A DNA stretch of 64,000 bases, taken from NCBI GenBank assembly GCA_947494545.1, contig CANLVH010000001.1:248001-312000 (forward strand), read 5' to 3'. This document shows positions 1 to 8,013 of this stretch, piece after piece. Under the pieces are notes generated by a model. The model was not told the origin of the DNA and searched no databases. It saw only the letters and a program-made list of their open reading frames with translations. Numbering within the stretch: position 1 is the stretch's first letter; each line of letters starts with the position of its first letter. A program made the position numbers and the translations under genes. Source of the stretch: an uncultured Mesonia sp. (GTDB lineage: Bacteria; Bacteroidota; Bacteroidia; Flavobacteriales; Flavobacteriaceae).

Positions 1-1
1 C

Positions 2-643
2 GAAAACTCTAAACGCAATCGGGAATTGCTGGCAAATCTAGAAGAAAAGCAAAACGCGCTTAGCAGCAAAGAAACCCGTTTAAATAAACTGGAAAAAGAT
101 TTGCAAGCCCGTTCGCAACGCGTAGCAGAATTAGAAAAACTAATAGCGGCCAAAGACGCTAAAATGCATAAATTAAAAACCAGCATTTCGCGCGCTTTAA
201 CAGATTTTGAAGGCAAAGGCTTAACCGTAGAGCAACGCAACGGAAAAGTATACGTTTCTATGGAAAATAAACTCCTGTTTAGCTCCGGTAGTTGGGCCGT
301 TGGCGCAGAAGGCCGGCGCGCGGTAAACCAATTGGGAAGCGTGTTGGCAGAAAATCCGGACATAAACGTGCTTATAGAAGGCCATACCGACAATGTACCT
401 TACGGCGGAAGCGGCGTTTTAAAAGATAATTGGGATTTATCTACCAAACGCGCCACGGCTATTGTGCATTTATTGCAAGACAACTCTAATATAAACCCGC
501 AGCGTCTTACTGCCGCCGGAAGAGGAGAATATGCTCCCATTGCCACCAATAAAACCACACAAGGCAAAGCAAAAAATAGACGAATAGAAGTAATTCTAAC
601 GCCAAAATTAGAAGAAGTTTCTCAGCTTTTAGAAGGTATTTAA
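2..643 (+). CDS. OmpA-family peptidoglycan-binding protein, 5' end outside window
   Basis: The reading frame is open from base 2 without a stop, so the gene begins left of the window; the TTG at 26 is an internal codon, not a likely start. The first ~70 visible residues are Lys/Glu/Leu/Gln-rich and heptad-like, a coiled coil. The rest is an OmpA C-terminal domain, recognised by IEGHTDNVPY, NWDLSTKRATAIV and NRRIEVILTP. By family, such proteins sit in the periplasm or outer membrane and bind peptidoglycan non-covalently, linking envelope to wall. It converges on radA with 153 bp between. The domain call is firm; the protein's specific role is unknown. Confidence 0.85.
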   Translation, partial: ENSKRNRELLANLEEKQNALSSKETRLNKLEKDLQARSQRVAELEKLIAAKDAKMHKLKTSISRALTDFEGKGLTVEQRNGKVYVSMENKLLFSSGSWAVGAEGRRAVNQLGSVLAENPDINVLIEGHTDNVPYGGSGVLKDNWDLSTKRATAIVHLLQDNSNINPQRLTAAGRGEYAPIATNKTTQGKAKNRRIEVILTPKLEEVSQLLEGI

Positions 644-654
644 AAGTTTAATTT

Positions 655-752
655 GGGCGCTCCTCCCGATAAAAAAATCGGGAGGCGGGCTCTCCGCTAT
701 ATCTTTTTTTGCGAAAAAGCAAAAAAAGGATGCCGCTGCGATCCCTAGCGCA
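655..752. repeat. Two-hairpin intergenic element, copy 1
   Basis: A perfect 9-bp stem (662-670 with 677-685, A6 loop) is followed by CGGGCT, then a 10-bp stem (703-712 with 719-728), then ATCCCTAGCGC. A diverged copy with the same order of parts lies at 44421-44517. It sits between the convergent 3' ends of the OmpA gene and radA. From general knowledge, intergenic elements of this form recur in flavobacterial genomes; their function is not known to me. The first hairpin could also serve as a terminator. Confidence 0.6.
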
Positions 753-796
753 TTACCTGTTTCTATACTTTCCTTCTAAAATTTTTCCGTAAAGGT

Positions 797-2158
797 TTAG
801 CCAAACAAATGTTCTACAACTTCTTCTACTTTACTTACTTTAACAATCTGAATACTAAATTGCGTAGTGGGTAATTTACTTTGTTTGGAAACCATAATTT
901 TTGCAAAACCTAATTTTTCTGCTTCGCTAATGCGTTGTTCTATTTTTGGTACGGGTCGTATTTCTCCTGCCAGGCCAATTTCGGCAGCAAAACATATATC
1001 GTGTTCTATGGCAATATCTTCGTTAGAAGATAAAATGGCTGCAATTACGGCCAAATCTATCGCCGGATCATCTACTTGAATGCCGCCTGTAATATTCAAA
1101 AAAACATCTTTGGCGCCTAGTCTAAATCCTGCCCGTTTTTCTAAAACGGCCAACAACATATTTAAACGTTTTACATTATAACCGGTGGTAGAGCGTTGTG
1201 GGGTTCCGTAAACGGCAGAGCTAACCAAGGCTTGAATTTCTATCATCAACGGGCGCATTCCTTCTAAAGTAGAAGCAATGGCGGTTCCGCTTAAGCTTGT
1301 TCCGTTTTTCGAAATTAAAATTTCAGAAGGATTGGCTACTTCGCGCAAACCTTCGCCTTGCATTTCGTAAATTCCTAACTCGTGCGTTGAGCCAAATCTG
1401 TTTTTATGGGCGCGTAAAATTCTGTAAACATGGTTGCGGTCTCCTTCAAATTGTAAAACCGTGTCTACCATATGTTCTAAAACTTTTGGTCCGGCAATAC
1501 TGCCTTCTTTATTAATATGACCAATTAGTAAAACCGGCGTATGGGTTTCTTTTGCAAATTTTATCAATTCTGAAGTACATTCGCGTATTTGCGAAATGCT
1601 GCCGGGAGAACTTTCTATAAAATCGCTGTGCAGGGTTTGAATGGAATCTACTATTAAAACTTCGGGCTCTAAAGCTTCTATTTGTTTAAAAATTTTTTGG
1701 GTATTGGTTTCGGTTAAAATGTAACAGTTGGCCGGGTTGGCATTTACACGTTCGGCGCGCATTTTTATTTGCTGCTGACTTTCTTCTCCTGATACATAAA
1801 GGGTTTTGTAATTTAAATTTAAGGAAATTTGCAGTAATAGTGTACTTTTTCCTATTCCGGGTTCCCCGCCTAACAAAGTTAACGAGCCGGGAACCAAGCC
1901 GCCGCCTAAAACCCTGTTTAATTCTTGGTTATTTGTGTTTAATCTTTCTTCGCGCTCATAGGTAATTGCGTTTACCAAGATTGGTTTTGCAGTACGTTTG
2001 GGAGAGGTTTGCGCAGATTTCCAGTCTTTGTTGTCTTTCTTTTGAACAACTTCTTCTACTAAAGTATTCCATTGGCGGCAAGAAGAGCACTGACCTTGCC
2101 ATTTTGCATGTTGTGCGCCACAATTTTGACAAAAAAATGTGGTTTTGGTTTTCGCCAT
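797..2158 (-). CDS. radA: DNA repair protein RadA
   Basis: RadA is a RecA-like ATPase that assists branch migration and processing of recombination intermediates. The 453-aa protein has the full family architecture: an N-terminal C4 zinc finger (Cys10, Cys13, Cys24, Cys27), a Walker A motif (GGEPGIGKST, residues 97-106), the RadA-specific KNRFG motif (252-256) and a C-terminal Lon-protease-like domain from about residue 275. Length is normal. It is the last gene of a minus-strand run (panC, panD, flippase, esterase-like, radA); its ATG lies one base after the stop of the preceding gene, so the two are probably co-transcribed. Confidence 0.96.
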   Translation of the reverse strand: MAKTKTTFFCQNCGAQHAKWQGQCSSCRQWNTLVEEVVQKKDNKDWKSAQTSPKRTAKPILVNAITYEREERLNTNNQELNRVLGGGLVPGSLTLLGGEPGIGKSTLLLQISLNLNYKTLYVSGEESQQQIKMRAERVNANPANCYILTETNTQKIFKQIEALEPEVLIVDSIQTLHSDFIESSPGSISQIRECTSELIKFAKETHTPVLLIGHINKEGSIAGPKVLEHMVDTVLQFEGDRNHVYRILRAHKNRFGSTHELGIYEMQGEGLREVANPSEILISKNGTSLSGTAIASTLEGMRPLMIEIQALVSSAVYGTPQRSTTGYNVKRLNMLLAVLEKRAGFRLGAKDVFLNITGGIQVDDPAIDLAVIAAILSSNEDIAIEHDICFAAEIGLAGEIRPVPKIEQRISEAEKLGFAKIMVSKQSKLPTTQFSIQIVKVSKVEEVVEHLFG

Positions 2159-2159
2159 A

Positions 2160-3302
2160 TTATTGGTCTCTTTTTATTTTTAATTCTTCTGATTTGTCTA
2201 AAACCAAATCGACGGTAATATACGAAACACTTTCTTTTGCGTAGGCTTTTTCATACTCTTTTATGGCGCGTCTTAGCCTTCCTATTTCTTCGTAAAACCT
2301 GCCATAAAAATAGTTGGCTAACATGGTTTTTGGATGATGTTCTTCTGCTAATTTGGCCAAATCTTTATATTGCTCAAACTTTTCTTCTTTTTCTATAGCC
2401 TTAGCAATGGTCATAAAATCTTCTGTTCTAATATTAATATCCAGCTCGTAAAGTTCTTCAATACTTTCGTATTTTTCCGTAAGGAAATCTATATAATCTT
2501 CTTCTTCCTCAATAAGTCTTTTGTACTCTTTTTCGCCTATAGGCTTATAGATAGAGAAAAAGTTTTTAAGTGCTAGCGGAATTGCTTCGCCTACTAAAGA
2601 ATAATGCGTGCCTTCTTCAAAATCATTAAAATAATAATGTAAGAGTGGGTTGCTTATTTTCTCTAATTTAGCATTCATAGCCTGATTTTGTTCGCGCAAA
2701 GTTTCTATATCTCCCGCCGCCGTTGCCAAATAATACCATGTTTTCTGTTCGGTATCTGCCAGAGCGTTGTAAACTTGATCTTGCATTCCGGGTGCATAAT
2801 CCGGACTAAGATTTATATAGGCTTTAAATAAGGGCTTTGGTTTGAGTAAATAATAATTCATTAAGTTGGCGGTAATATTATGCCCTACAATTATAGAAAA
2901 CGGAACGGTTCTGTATGTTTGGTCTATTAGCGGTAATAATTCCATACCTAAAAACTCAAAAAAATCTGCTCCAGATTTAGATGGAAAAAAATTCTCTTTA
3001 TCTAGTTTTGTATCGTTTTTACGAGTAGATATTTGGTTTACGCCAACTACAATGGCTTCTGGCATTTCTCCCCAATAACTATAATAATCTACATTTCCGG
3101 CTACCGGCTCAAAAAGATAATCGCCATCTAAAACAATAAAAACCGGATAGGATTTATGGGTGTTCTTTTTGTAATTACGTGGTAGTTGAATCTTAACCTC
3201 CCTTTCTGCTTCCAGAATGGTAGAGCTAACCATTTTATACTCTACTTGTGATTTTCCTGTCATGCATAAAAACAAGAAAACCATTGTTATAATATTTTTC
3301 AT
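2160..3302 (-). CDS. Esterase-D-like alpha/beta hydrolase lacking the Ser nucleophile
   Basis: A signal peptide (about residues 1-18, ending GKSQ) precedes an alpha/beta-hydrolase domain of the esterase D / enterochelin-esterase type (VFIVLDGDYL near 54-63; AIVVGVNQ near 83-90). A C-terminal helical part with a TPR-like segment follows (YFYGRFYEEIGRLRRAIKEY). At the nucleophile elbow the sequence is VGHNITA, with Asn142 where the usual G-H-S-x-G-G has Ser; a His occurs in GTHYSL (His233). If the alignment is right, the classical triad is broken and the protein may bind rather than hydrolyse. Probably periplasmic. It lies 36 bp after the flippase-like gene and 1 bp before radA. Confidence 0.7.
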   Translation of the reverse strand: MKNIITMVFLFLCMTGKSQVEYKMVSSTILEAEREVKIQLPRNYKKNTHKSYPVFIVLDGDYLFEPVAGNVDYYSYWGEMPEAIVVGVNQISTRKNDTKLDKENFFPSKSGADFFEFLGMELLPLIDQTYRTVPFSIIVGHNITANLMNYYLLKPKPLFKAYINLSPDYAPGMQDQVYNALADTEQKTWYYLATAAGDIETLREQNQAMNAKLEKISNPLLHYYFNDFEEGTHYSLVGEAIPLALKNFFSIYKPIGEKEYKRLIEEEEDYIDFLTEKYESIEELYELDINIRTEDFMTIAKAIEKEEKFEQYKDLAKLAEEHHPKTMLANYFYGRFYEEIGRLRRAIKEYEKAYAKESVSYITVDLVLDKSEELKIKRDQ

Positions 3303-3338
3303 TATAAATTGGTTTGAGTGGTAAAGTAATTAAAATTA

Positions 3339-4307
3339 TTAATTAGTTCTGTTAAAAATTGGCAAAAAAAGCATCGAGAGTCCGCCAACAACTAAATTGA
3401 GTAAGGTTTGCGTGCCCCAAACTATCCACCCGAAAGCTTCTCCTGCTTCTTTACTAATACCAAAGAGAAGTAGTACGGCGCCAACGGCAATTGGGTAAAC
3501 GCCAATCCCGCCATTGGTAATAGAAATAGCAAAAGAGCCTACTACAAAAGCTACCATAATAGCACCAAAACCAAGATCTTGCGTTTCTGGGATGGCATAT
3601 TTTATTAAAAAAAACATACAAATATACATTGCCCAAATAAATACGGTATGGCATAAAAATGCAAAGGTTTTACGCATTTTTAAAATACTTTTCATTCCGT
3701 CTAAAATGCCGATAGCAAAATCTTTTAAACGTTTTAAAAATTTATTTTTTGATTTTTTAATCAAGCGAAGAAAAAGCAAGCCCAACAAAACCAAAGCAAA
3801 TAAAACCAATAGACTAAAAAATGGATTGATGTTTTTTTCGTTAAAAAAAGTGACTAAGGTGGTGGTGTGAAAAAGAAGCGTACCGGCTACAATGAGTAAT
3901 AACATAAGCAAATCTGCCACTCGCTCTGAAATTATGGTCCCAAAAACTTTTTGAAAAGGTATTTTCTCATAAGTTGCAAGACTGGCACCGCGCAAGACCT
4001 CGCCAGATCTGGGAATACCTAAATTGGCAAGATAAGCTGCCATTACGGCCATAAAGCTATTGGCAAAACCTACTTTATAACCTAAAGGTTGTATAAGAAA
4101 CTTCCACCGGTAAGCTCGAGAAGCGTGCGAAAGTAAGCCACAAATAGCAGATAATACCAGCCAAAATATATTGGCGTTGCGAATGTTTTGCCATAAAGTT
4201 TGACGTTCTTGCGGAGTGGCGCTACTAATAGAGTAAATAATTAAAAAAACTCCCAAAACAAGTGGGAGTGTGATTTTTAATATTTTAATTATTTTTTTAC
4301 GCGTCAA
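3339..4307 (-). CDS. Lysylphosphatidylglycerol-synthase-type membrane protein (flippase-like domain)
   Basis: A 322-aa integral membrane protein with roughly eight hydrophobic segments and the pattern of the LPG-synthase N-terminal / UPF0104 (YbhN-like) family: SHASRAYRWKFLIQPLGY, YLANLGIPRSGEVLRGASL, ISERVADLLMLL, SITNGGIGVYP. In MprF this domain moves aminoacylated lipids across the inner membrane. Here the cytosolic synthase domain is absent, so a lipid-transport role is only an inference. It follows panD by 6 bp and is probably in its operon. Confidence 0.85.
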   Translation of the reverse strand: MTRKKIIKILKITLPLVLGVFLIIYSISSATPQERQTLWQNIRNANIFWLVLSAICGLLSHASRAYRWKFLIQPLGYKVGFANSFMAVMAAYLANLGIPRSGEVLRGASLATYEKIPFQKVFGTIISERVADLLMLLLIVAGTLLFHTTTLVTFFNEKNINPFFSLLVLFALVLLGLLFLRLIKKSKNKFLKRLKDFAIGILDGMKSILKMRKTFAFLCHTVFIWAMYICMFFLIKYAIPETQDLGFGAIMVAFVVGSFAISITNGGIGVYPIAVGAVLLLFGISKEAGEAFGWIVWGTQTLLNLVVGGLSMLFLPIFNRTN

Positions 4308-4313
4308 GTCTGG

Positions 4314-4661
4314 TTATTTTAATAGATTATTTTCGTTAGGAAAAACCAAGGCTGGTTTAAATTCTTTCGCCTCGTTTACAGACATCATCGCATAGGTAAT
4401 TAAAATAAGAATATCGTCTTTGGCTACTTTTCTGGCAGCAGCGCCATTAAGTGTAATTTCGCCACTATTACGCGGACCGGGAATAGCGTAAGTTTCTAAG
4501 CGCTCACCATTGTTATTGTTTACAATTTGCACTTTTTCGCCTTCTATAATATTTGCGGCATCCATCAAATCTTCATCTATTGTAATACTGCCAATATAAT
4601 TTAAATCTGCTCCGGTTACTTTTACCCGATGTATTTTAGATTTTACTACGTGAATTTGCAT
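4314..4661 (-). CDS. panD: Aspartate 1-decarboxylase (pro-enzyme)
   Basis: PanD makes beta-alanine from L-aspartate for pantothenate and coenzyme A synthesis, in the cytosol. The 115-aa length is typical. The self-cleavage site that creates the pyruvoyl cofactor is present as NYIGSITID (Gly24-Ser25); the family segments [11 protein letters not shown] and GAAARK are also intact. It follows panC by 22 bp on the same strand, and PanC uses its product, so the two form a pathway operon. Confidence 0.97.
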   Translation of the reverse strand: MQIHVVKSKIHRVKVTGADLNYIGSITIDEDLMDAANIIEGEKVQIVNNNNGERLETYAIPGPRNSGEITLNGAAARKVAKDDILILITYAMMSVNEAKEFKPALVFPNENNLLK

Positions 4662-4683
4662 AAGAATTTTATTCAGGTTTATA

Positions 4684-5541
4684 TTAGTTTAGTGCAATAT
4701 TATCTATTAACCTTACTTTGTTGGCGTAAGCGGCAATAAATGCACGGTATTTTTTATCTGGGTTTTTGGTGTTTTTATCAATGGATAATAAACTTTCTGC
4801 ATTGGCAATCTCAAAATATTCTAAATCTAAAAGGGGATGCTCTTTAAACGCTTGCTCTACCCATTTGGTAATTTCTTCTGCACTTTTTGTGCCAAAATCT
4901 CGTTTCACTTGTTGCAAGCTGGTATAAATAAAACTGGCTTGTTCTTGCTCTTTAGCGGTTAAACGTTTGTTACGCGAGCTTTTGGCAAGTCCGTTTTCTT
5001 CTCGGTTTATTGGGCAACCAATAATTTCTACAGCTTGCTCAGTAAGTGTGATAAGTTTTTTTACAATTAATAATTGTTGGTAATCTTTTTCGCCAAAAAA
5101 AGCTTTATCGGGTTGCACTATGTCAAATAGTCTTTTTAAAACGGTACCAACACCATCAAAATGACCACTTCTGTATTTCCCTTCCATTTGGGCGGCAAGT
5201 TCGCCAAATTTAAAATGCTCTGTTTTTAGACCGTTTGGGTAAATTTCTGTTGTTTCTGGAGCAAAAACAATACAGGACGCACATTCTTGTTCCAATAATT
5301 TTATATCGCTATCCAAACTTCGCGGATAAGCATCTAAATCTGCATTATTATTAAATTGTGTAGGGTTTACAAAAATACTAACCACTACAACTTCGCAAGC
5401 TTGCAAAGCCGCATTAATCAACGATATATGCCCGGTGTGTAAAGCTCCCATTGTAGGGACGAGACCTATGTTTTCGTGCTTCTTTCTATGCGGTAAAAGT
5501 TGCCTATTTAACGCTTCTTTGGTATGAAATACTTGTACCAT
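4684..5541 (-). CDS. panC: Pantoate--beta-alanine ligase (pantothenate synthetase)
   Basis: PanC joins pantoate and beta-alanine, using ATP, to form pantothenate. Family signatures are present: [37 protein letters not shown] and SSRNKRL. An upstream in-frame ATG at 5589 would add 16 residues, but I prefer the ATG at 5541: it gives [11 protein letters not shown], the usual N-terminus, and a -7 promoter motif (TAATTTTG, 5567-5560) lies inside the would-be extension. The resulting 285 aa matches the family. First gene of the minus-strand run and divergent from the glycogen-synthase-like gene. Confidence 0.95.
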   Translation of the reverse strand: MVQVFHTKEALNRQLLPHRKKHENIGLVPTMGALHTGHISLINAALQACEVVVVSIFVNPTQFNNNADLDAYPRSLDSDIKLLEQECASCIVFAPETTEIYPNGLKTEHFKFGELAAQMEGKYRSGHFDGVGTVLKRLFDIVQPDKAFFGEKDYQQLLIVKKLITLTEQAVEIIGCPINREENGLAKSSRNKRLTAKEQEQASFIYTSLQQVKRDFGTKSAEEITKWVEQAFKEHPLLDLEYFEIANAESLLSIDKNTKNPDKKYRAFIAAYANKVRLIDNIALN

Positions 5542-5559
5542 ATTTTGTTTTAAGTCGTG

Positions 5560-5567
5560 CAAAATTA
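5560..5567 (-). promoter_or_regulatory. panC promoter -7 motif
   Basis: TAATTTTG fits the Bacteroidota TAnnTTTG -7 element and ends 18 bases before the panC ATG at 5541, leaving a short leader. No convincing -33 TTTG is seen at the expected distance. It supports the downstream start codon. Confidence 0.5.
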
Positions 5568-5598
5568 ATATATTACTGGCAGACTGCATAAAATTTTG

Positions 5599-5606
5599 TA
5601 ATTTTG
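5599..5606 (+). promoter_or_regulatory. -7 motif of the glycogen-synthase-like gene
   Basis: TAATTTTG matches TAnnTTTG, 43 bases before the ATG at 5650. With the opposite-strand motif at 5560-5567 it makes a compact divergent promoter region. Confidence 0.5.
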
Positions 5607-5649
5607 CCTGTTTTTTGACGTTAATACTAATACCAATTGCAGATTATTT

Positions 5650-6474
5650 ATGAAGGATAAGCGAATTTTGTACGTGTCTTCTGAGGTTATACCATACCTC
5701 CCGGAAACAGAAATATCATCTATGTCTTTTGAGGCGCCTAGAATGGTAAACAGCCAAGGAGGGCAGATACGTATTTTTATGCCACGTTTTGGTAATATTA
5801 ACGAAAGGCGTCACCAATTACACGAGGTTATACGACTTTCGGGGATGAATTTGGTTATAAACGACCTGGATATGCCACTAATTATAAAAGTAGCATCTAT
5901 TCCTAAAGAAAGGATGCAGGTTTATTTTATTGATAACGAAGATTATTTTAAGCGGAAAGCTACTTTTACAGACGAAGACGGTAACTTGTTTGAAGATAAC
6001 GACGAGCGCGCCATATTTTTCGCAAAAGGAGTTATTGAAACCGTTAAAAAATTAAACTGGTCGCCAGATATCATTCACGTTAATGGTTGGTTGGCCTCTT
6101 TGCTACCGTTGTATTTACGGAATTATTATGGTAACGAACCACTTTTTTCCGAATCTAAAATTGTTACTTCTGTTTTTAAACAAGGCTTTGAAGGTACTTT
6201 GGCAGAAGATATGGACAAAAAAATATTGTTTGATGGTTTGGAAGATGAGAAAGTGGCGCATTTAAGCACGCCAAATTATGATAATTTAATGAAAACTGCC
6301 ATCGATAATTCCGATGCTGTTATAAAAGGTAGTCCGGAAATTCCCGAAAGCCTAAACGAGTATATAGAAAATTTAGACAAACCTGTATTAGATTTTAAAT
6401 CTTTAGAAGAGTTTTCGTCTGCTTACCAAGAATTTTACCTAGAAAAAGTATTAAATGAAGAAACCGAATCCTAA
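5650..6474 (+). CDS. Glycogen/starch-synthase-like protein, N-terminal GT5 domain only
   Basis: The 274-aa protein begins ILYVSSEVIPYLPETEISSM and has IRIFMPRFGNINERRHQLHEV, VYFIDNEDYFKRK and PDIIHVNGWLASLLPLYL, the N-terminal Rossmann domain of starch/glycogen synthases. Full synthases are about 470 residues with a second Rossmann domain; here that half is missing and the usual KTGGL-type loop is replaced by PETEISSM. Similar short proteins are common in Flavobacteriaceae and annotated as glycogen/starch synthase. Catalysis without the second domain is doubtful, so a sensor or partner role is possible. The DUF4270 gene overlaps its 3' end by 20 bp. Confidence 0.8.
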   Translation: MKDKRILYVSSEVIPYLPETEISSMSFEAPRMVNSQGGQIRIFMPRFGNINERRHQLHEVIRLSGMNLVINDLDMPLIIKVASIPKERMQVYFIDNEDYFKRKATFTDEDGNLFEDNDERAIFFAKGVIETVKKLNWSPDIIHVNGWLASLLPLYLRNYYGNEPLFSESKIVTSVFKQGFEGTLAEDMDKKILFDGLEDEKVAHLSTPNYDNLMKTAIDNSDAVIKGSPEIPESLNEYIENLDKPVLDFKSLEEFSSAYQEFYLEKVLNEETES

Positions 6475-8011
6475 AGTAAAACTGTCCTCTATTTCAAAAA
6501 TTACACTTTTAGTAATTTTAGGAACTTTTTGTTTTACCTCCTGTGATGATGATTTTAGTGAAGTAGGAAGCAATATTGTAGATAACCCTAATTTTGAGGC
6601 ACTTCTATTTGATTCCGCAGAGATAGAAGCTAAAACCCGTAAGTTAGAGCGGGTGCAAACCAATAACCTTAGCGGATATTCTTTTGGGGTATATAATGAT
6701 GCCGTGTACGGAAAGAAGACAGCCAATTTTGTTACGCAACTAAGTTTAAGTAATACGAGTCCTGAATTTTATACAGACCCTGTTTTAGATAGCGTGGTGC
6801 TAAATTTACCATATTTTAGTACAGTTGTAGGAACAGAAGAAGACCAATATTTATACAAACTAGATTCTGTATATGGTGACAGTCCTATAAAGCTTTCTGT
6901 TTATGAATCTACTTACTTTCTGCGCGATATAGACCCCGAAAACGACTATGAGCCGCAGGTTTATTATTCTGATCAAACCAATTTGTTTGAGCAATACTTA
7001 GATCCAACACCAATTCTTGAGATACCAGACTTTAAACCAACCAACAATCCGGTGGTTTATTTTGAAGAAGGAGAAGAGGAGGAGATAGATACAATTTATA
7101 CGGCTCCCGCACTAAGAGTAAATTTGCCAACTGCATTTTTTCAAGAGAAAATATTAAACCAACAGGACAACGATGTGTTATTGAGCAATGCCAATTTTAG
7201 AAATTATCTTAGAGGTCTTTATTTTAAAGCAGAAAGCGCTGATGCCGAAGGTAACTTAACTTATTTTAATTTTAATGCAGCATTAGATGGGCAACCAGCA
7301 GCCAATATTACACTTTATTTTAAAACGCATTTAGAAGAAGATTATACAGAACAAGATTCTGCGGTAAGTAGAGAATTTCGTTTAAATTTTGGTCCTGCAA
7401 AAGTAAATCTTTTCGAAAACGAATATCAAACTGCTCCGCAAGACGAAAAATTATACTTAAAAGGAGGTGAAGGCTCTATAGCAGAAATAGATTTATTTAA
7501 AGATCAAAATCAGTTAGATTCCTTACGGGAAAAAGATTGGTTGATTAATGAAGCAAATTTGCTTTTTTATGTAGATGAAAATCAAGTGCCGGATAATCAA
7601 AAACAACCCGAACGTATTTTTGTTTATGATATTAAAAACGAAAAGGTTTTAGGGGACTATATGTTTGATGTAAGTGCAAACGAAAATAATCCGTTAACTT
7701 CTAGAACAGTTCATTTGGGTCGTCTCTCTAAAGACGAAGATGGTAATAGGTTTTATAAAATACGTGTTACCAATCTTGTAAATAATATTATTAATAAAGA
7801 TTCAACCAATACGCGTTTGGGAGTTAGTGTTTCGCAAAACGTAAATATTTCTTCTTTGGTAAAAGCAGATTTTGAAGACCAAGATATAGATGTAGAGAAA
7901 GTACCTTCTACGCATGCTATATCTCCGGAAGGAACAGTGTTGTATGGCCCTAATGCGGCGCTTGAAGCCAAGAAATTAAAGTTGAATATCTTTTATACAG
8001 AAGCTAAGTAA
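6455..8011 (+). CDS. DUF4270-family surface lipoprotein
   Basis: A 518-aa protein with an N-terminal lipoprotein signal (ILGTFCFTSCDDDFSEVGS); the Asp-rich segment after the Cys resembles the Bacteroidota lipoprotein export signal for surface display. The body is a long beta-rich region matching the flavobacterial family annotated DUF4270 (VGSNIVDNPNFEA near the start; HAISPEGTVLYGPNA near the end). Function is unknown. The start overlaps the preceding gene by 20 bp and glmS begins 2 bp after its stop, so the three are probably one transcript. Confidence 0.85.
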   Translation: MKKPNPKVKLSSISKITLLVILGTFCFTSCDDDFSEVGSNIVDNPNFEALLFDSAEIEAKTRKLERVQTNNLSGYSFGVYNDAVYGKKTANFVTQLSLSNTSPEFYTDPVLDSVVLNLPYFSTVVGTEEDQYLYKLDSVYGDSPIKLSVYESTYFLRDIDPENDYEPQVYYSDQTNLFEQYLDPTPILEIPDFKPTNNPVVYFEEGEEEEIDTIYTAPALRVNLPTAFFQEKILNQQDNDVLLSNANFRNYLRGLYFKAESADAEGNLTYFNFNAALDGQPAANITLYFKTHLEEDYTEQDSAVSREFRLNFGPAKVNLFENEYQTAPQDEKLYLKGGEGSIAEIDLFKDQNQLDSLREKDWLINEANLLFYVDENQVPDNQKQPERIFVYDIKNEKVLGDYMFDVSANENNPLTSRTVHLGRLSKDEDGNRFYKIRVTNLVNNIINKDSTNTRLGVSVSQNVNISSLVKADFEDQDIDVEKVPSTHAISPEGTVLYGPNAALEAKKLKLNIFYTEAK

Positions 8012-8013
8012 TT

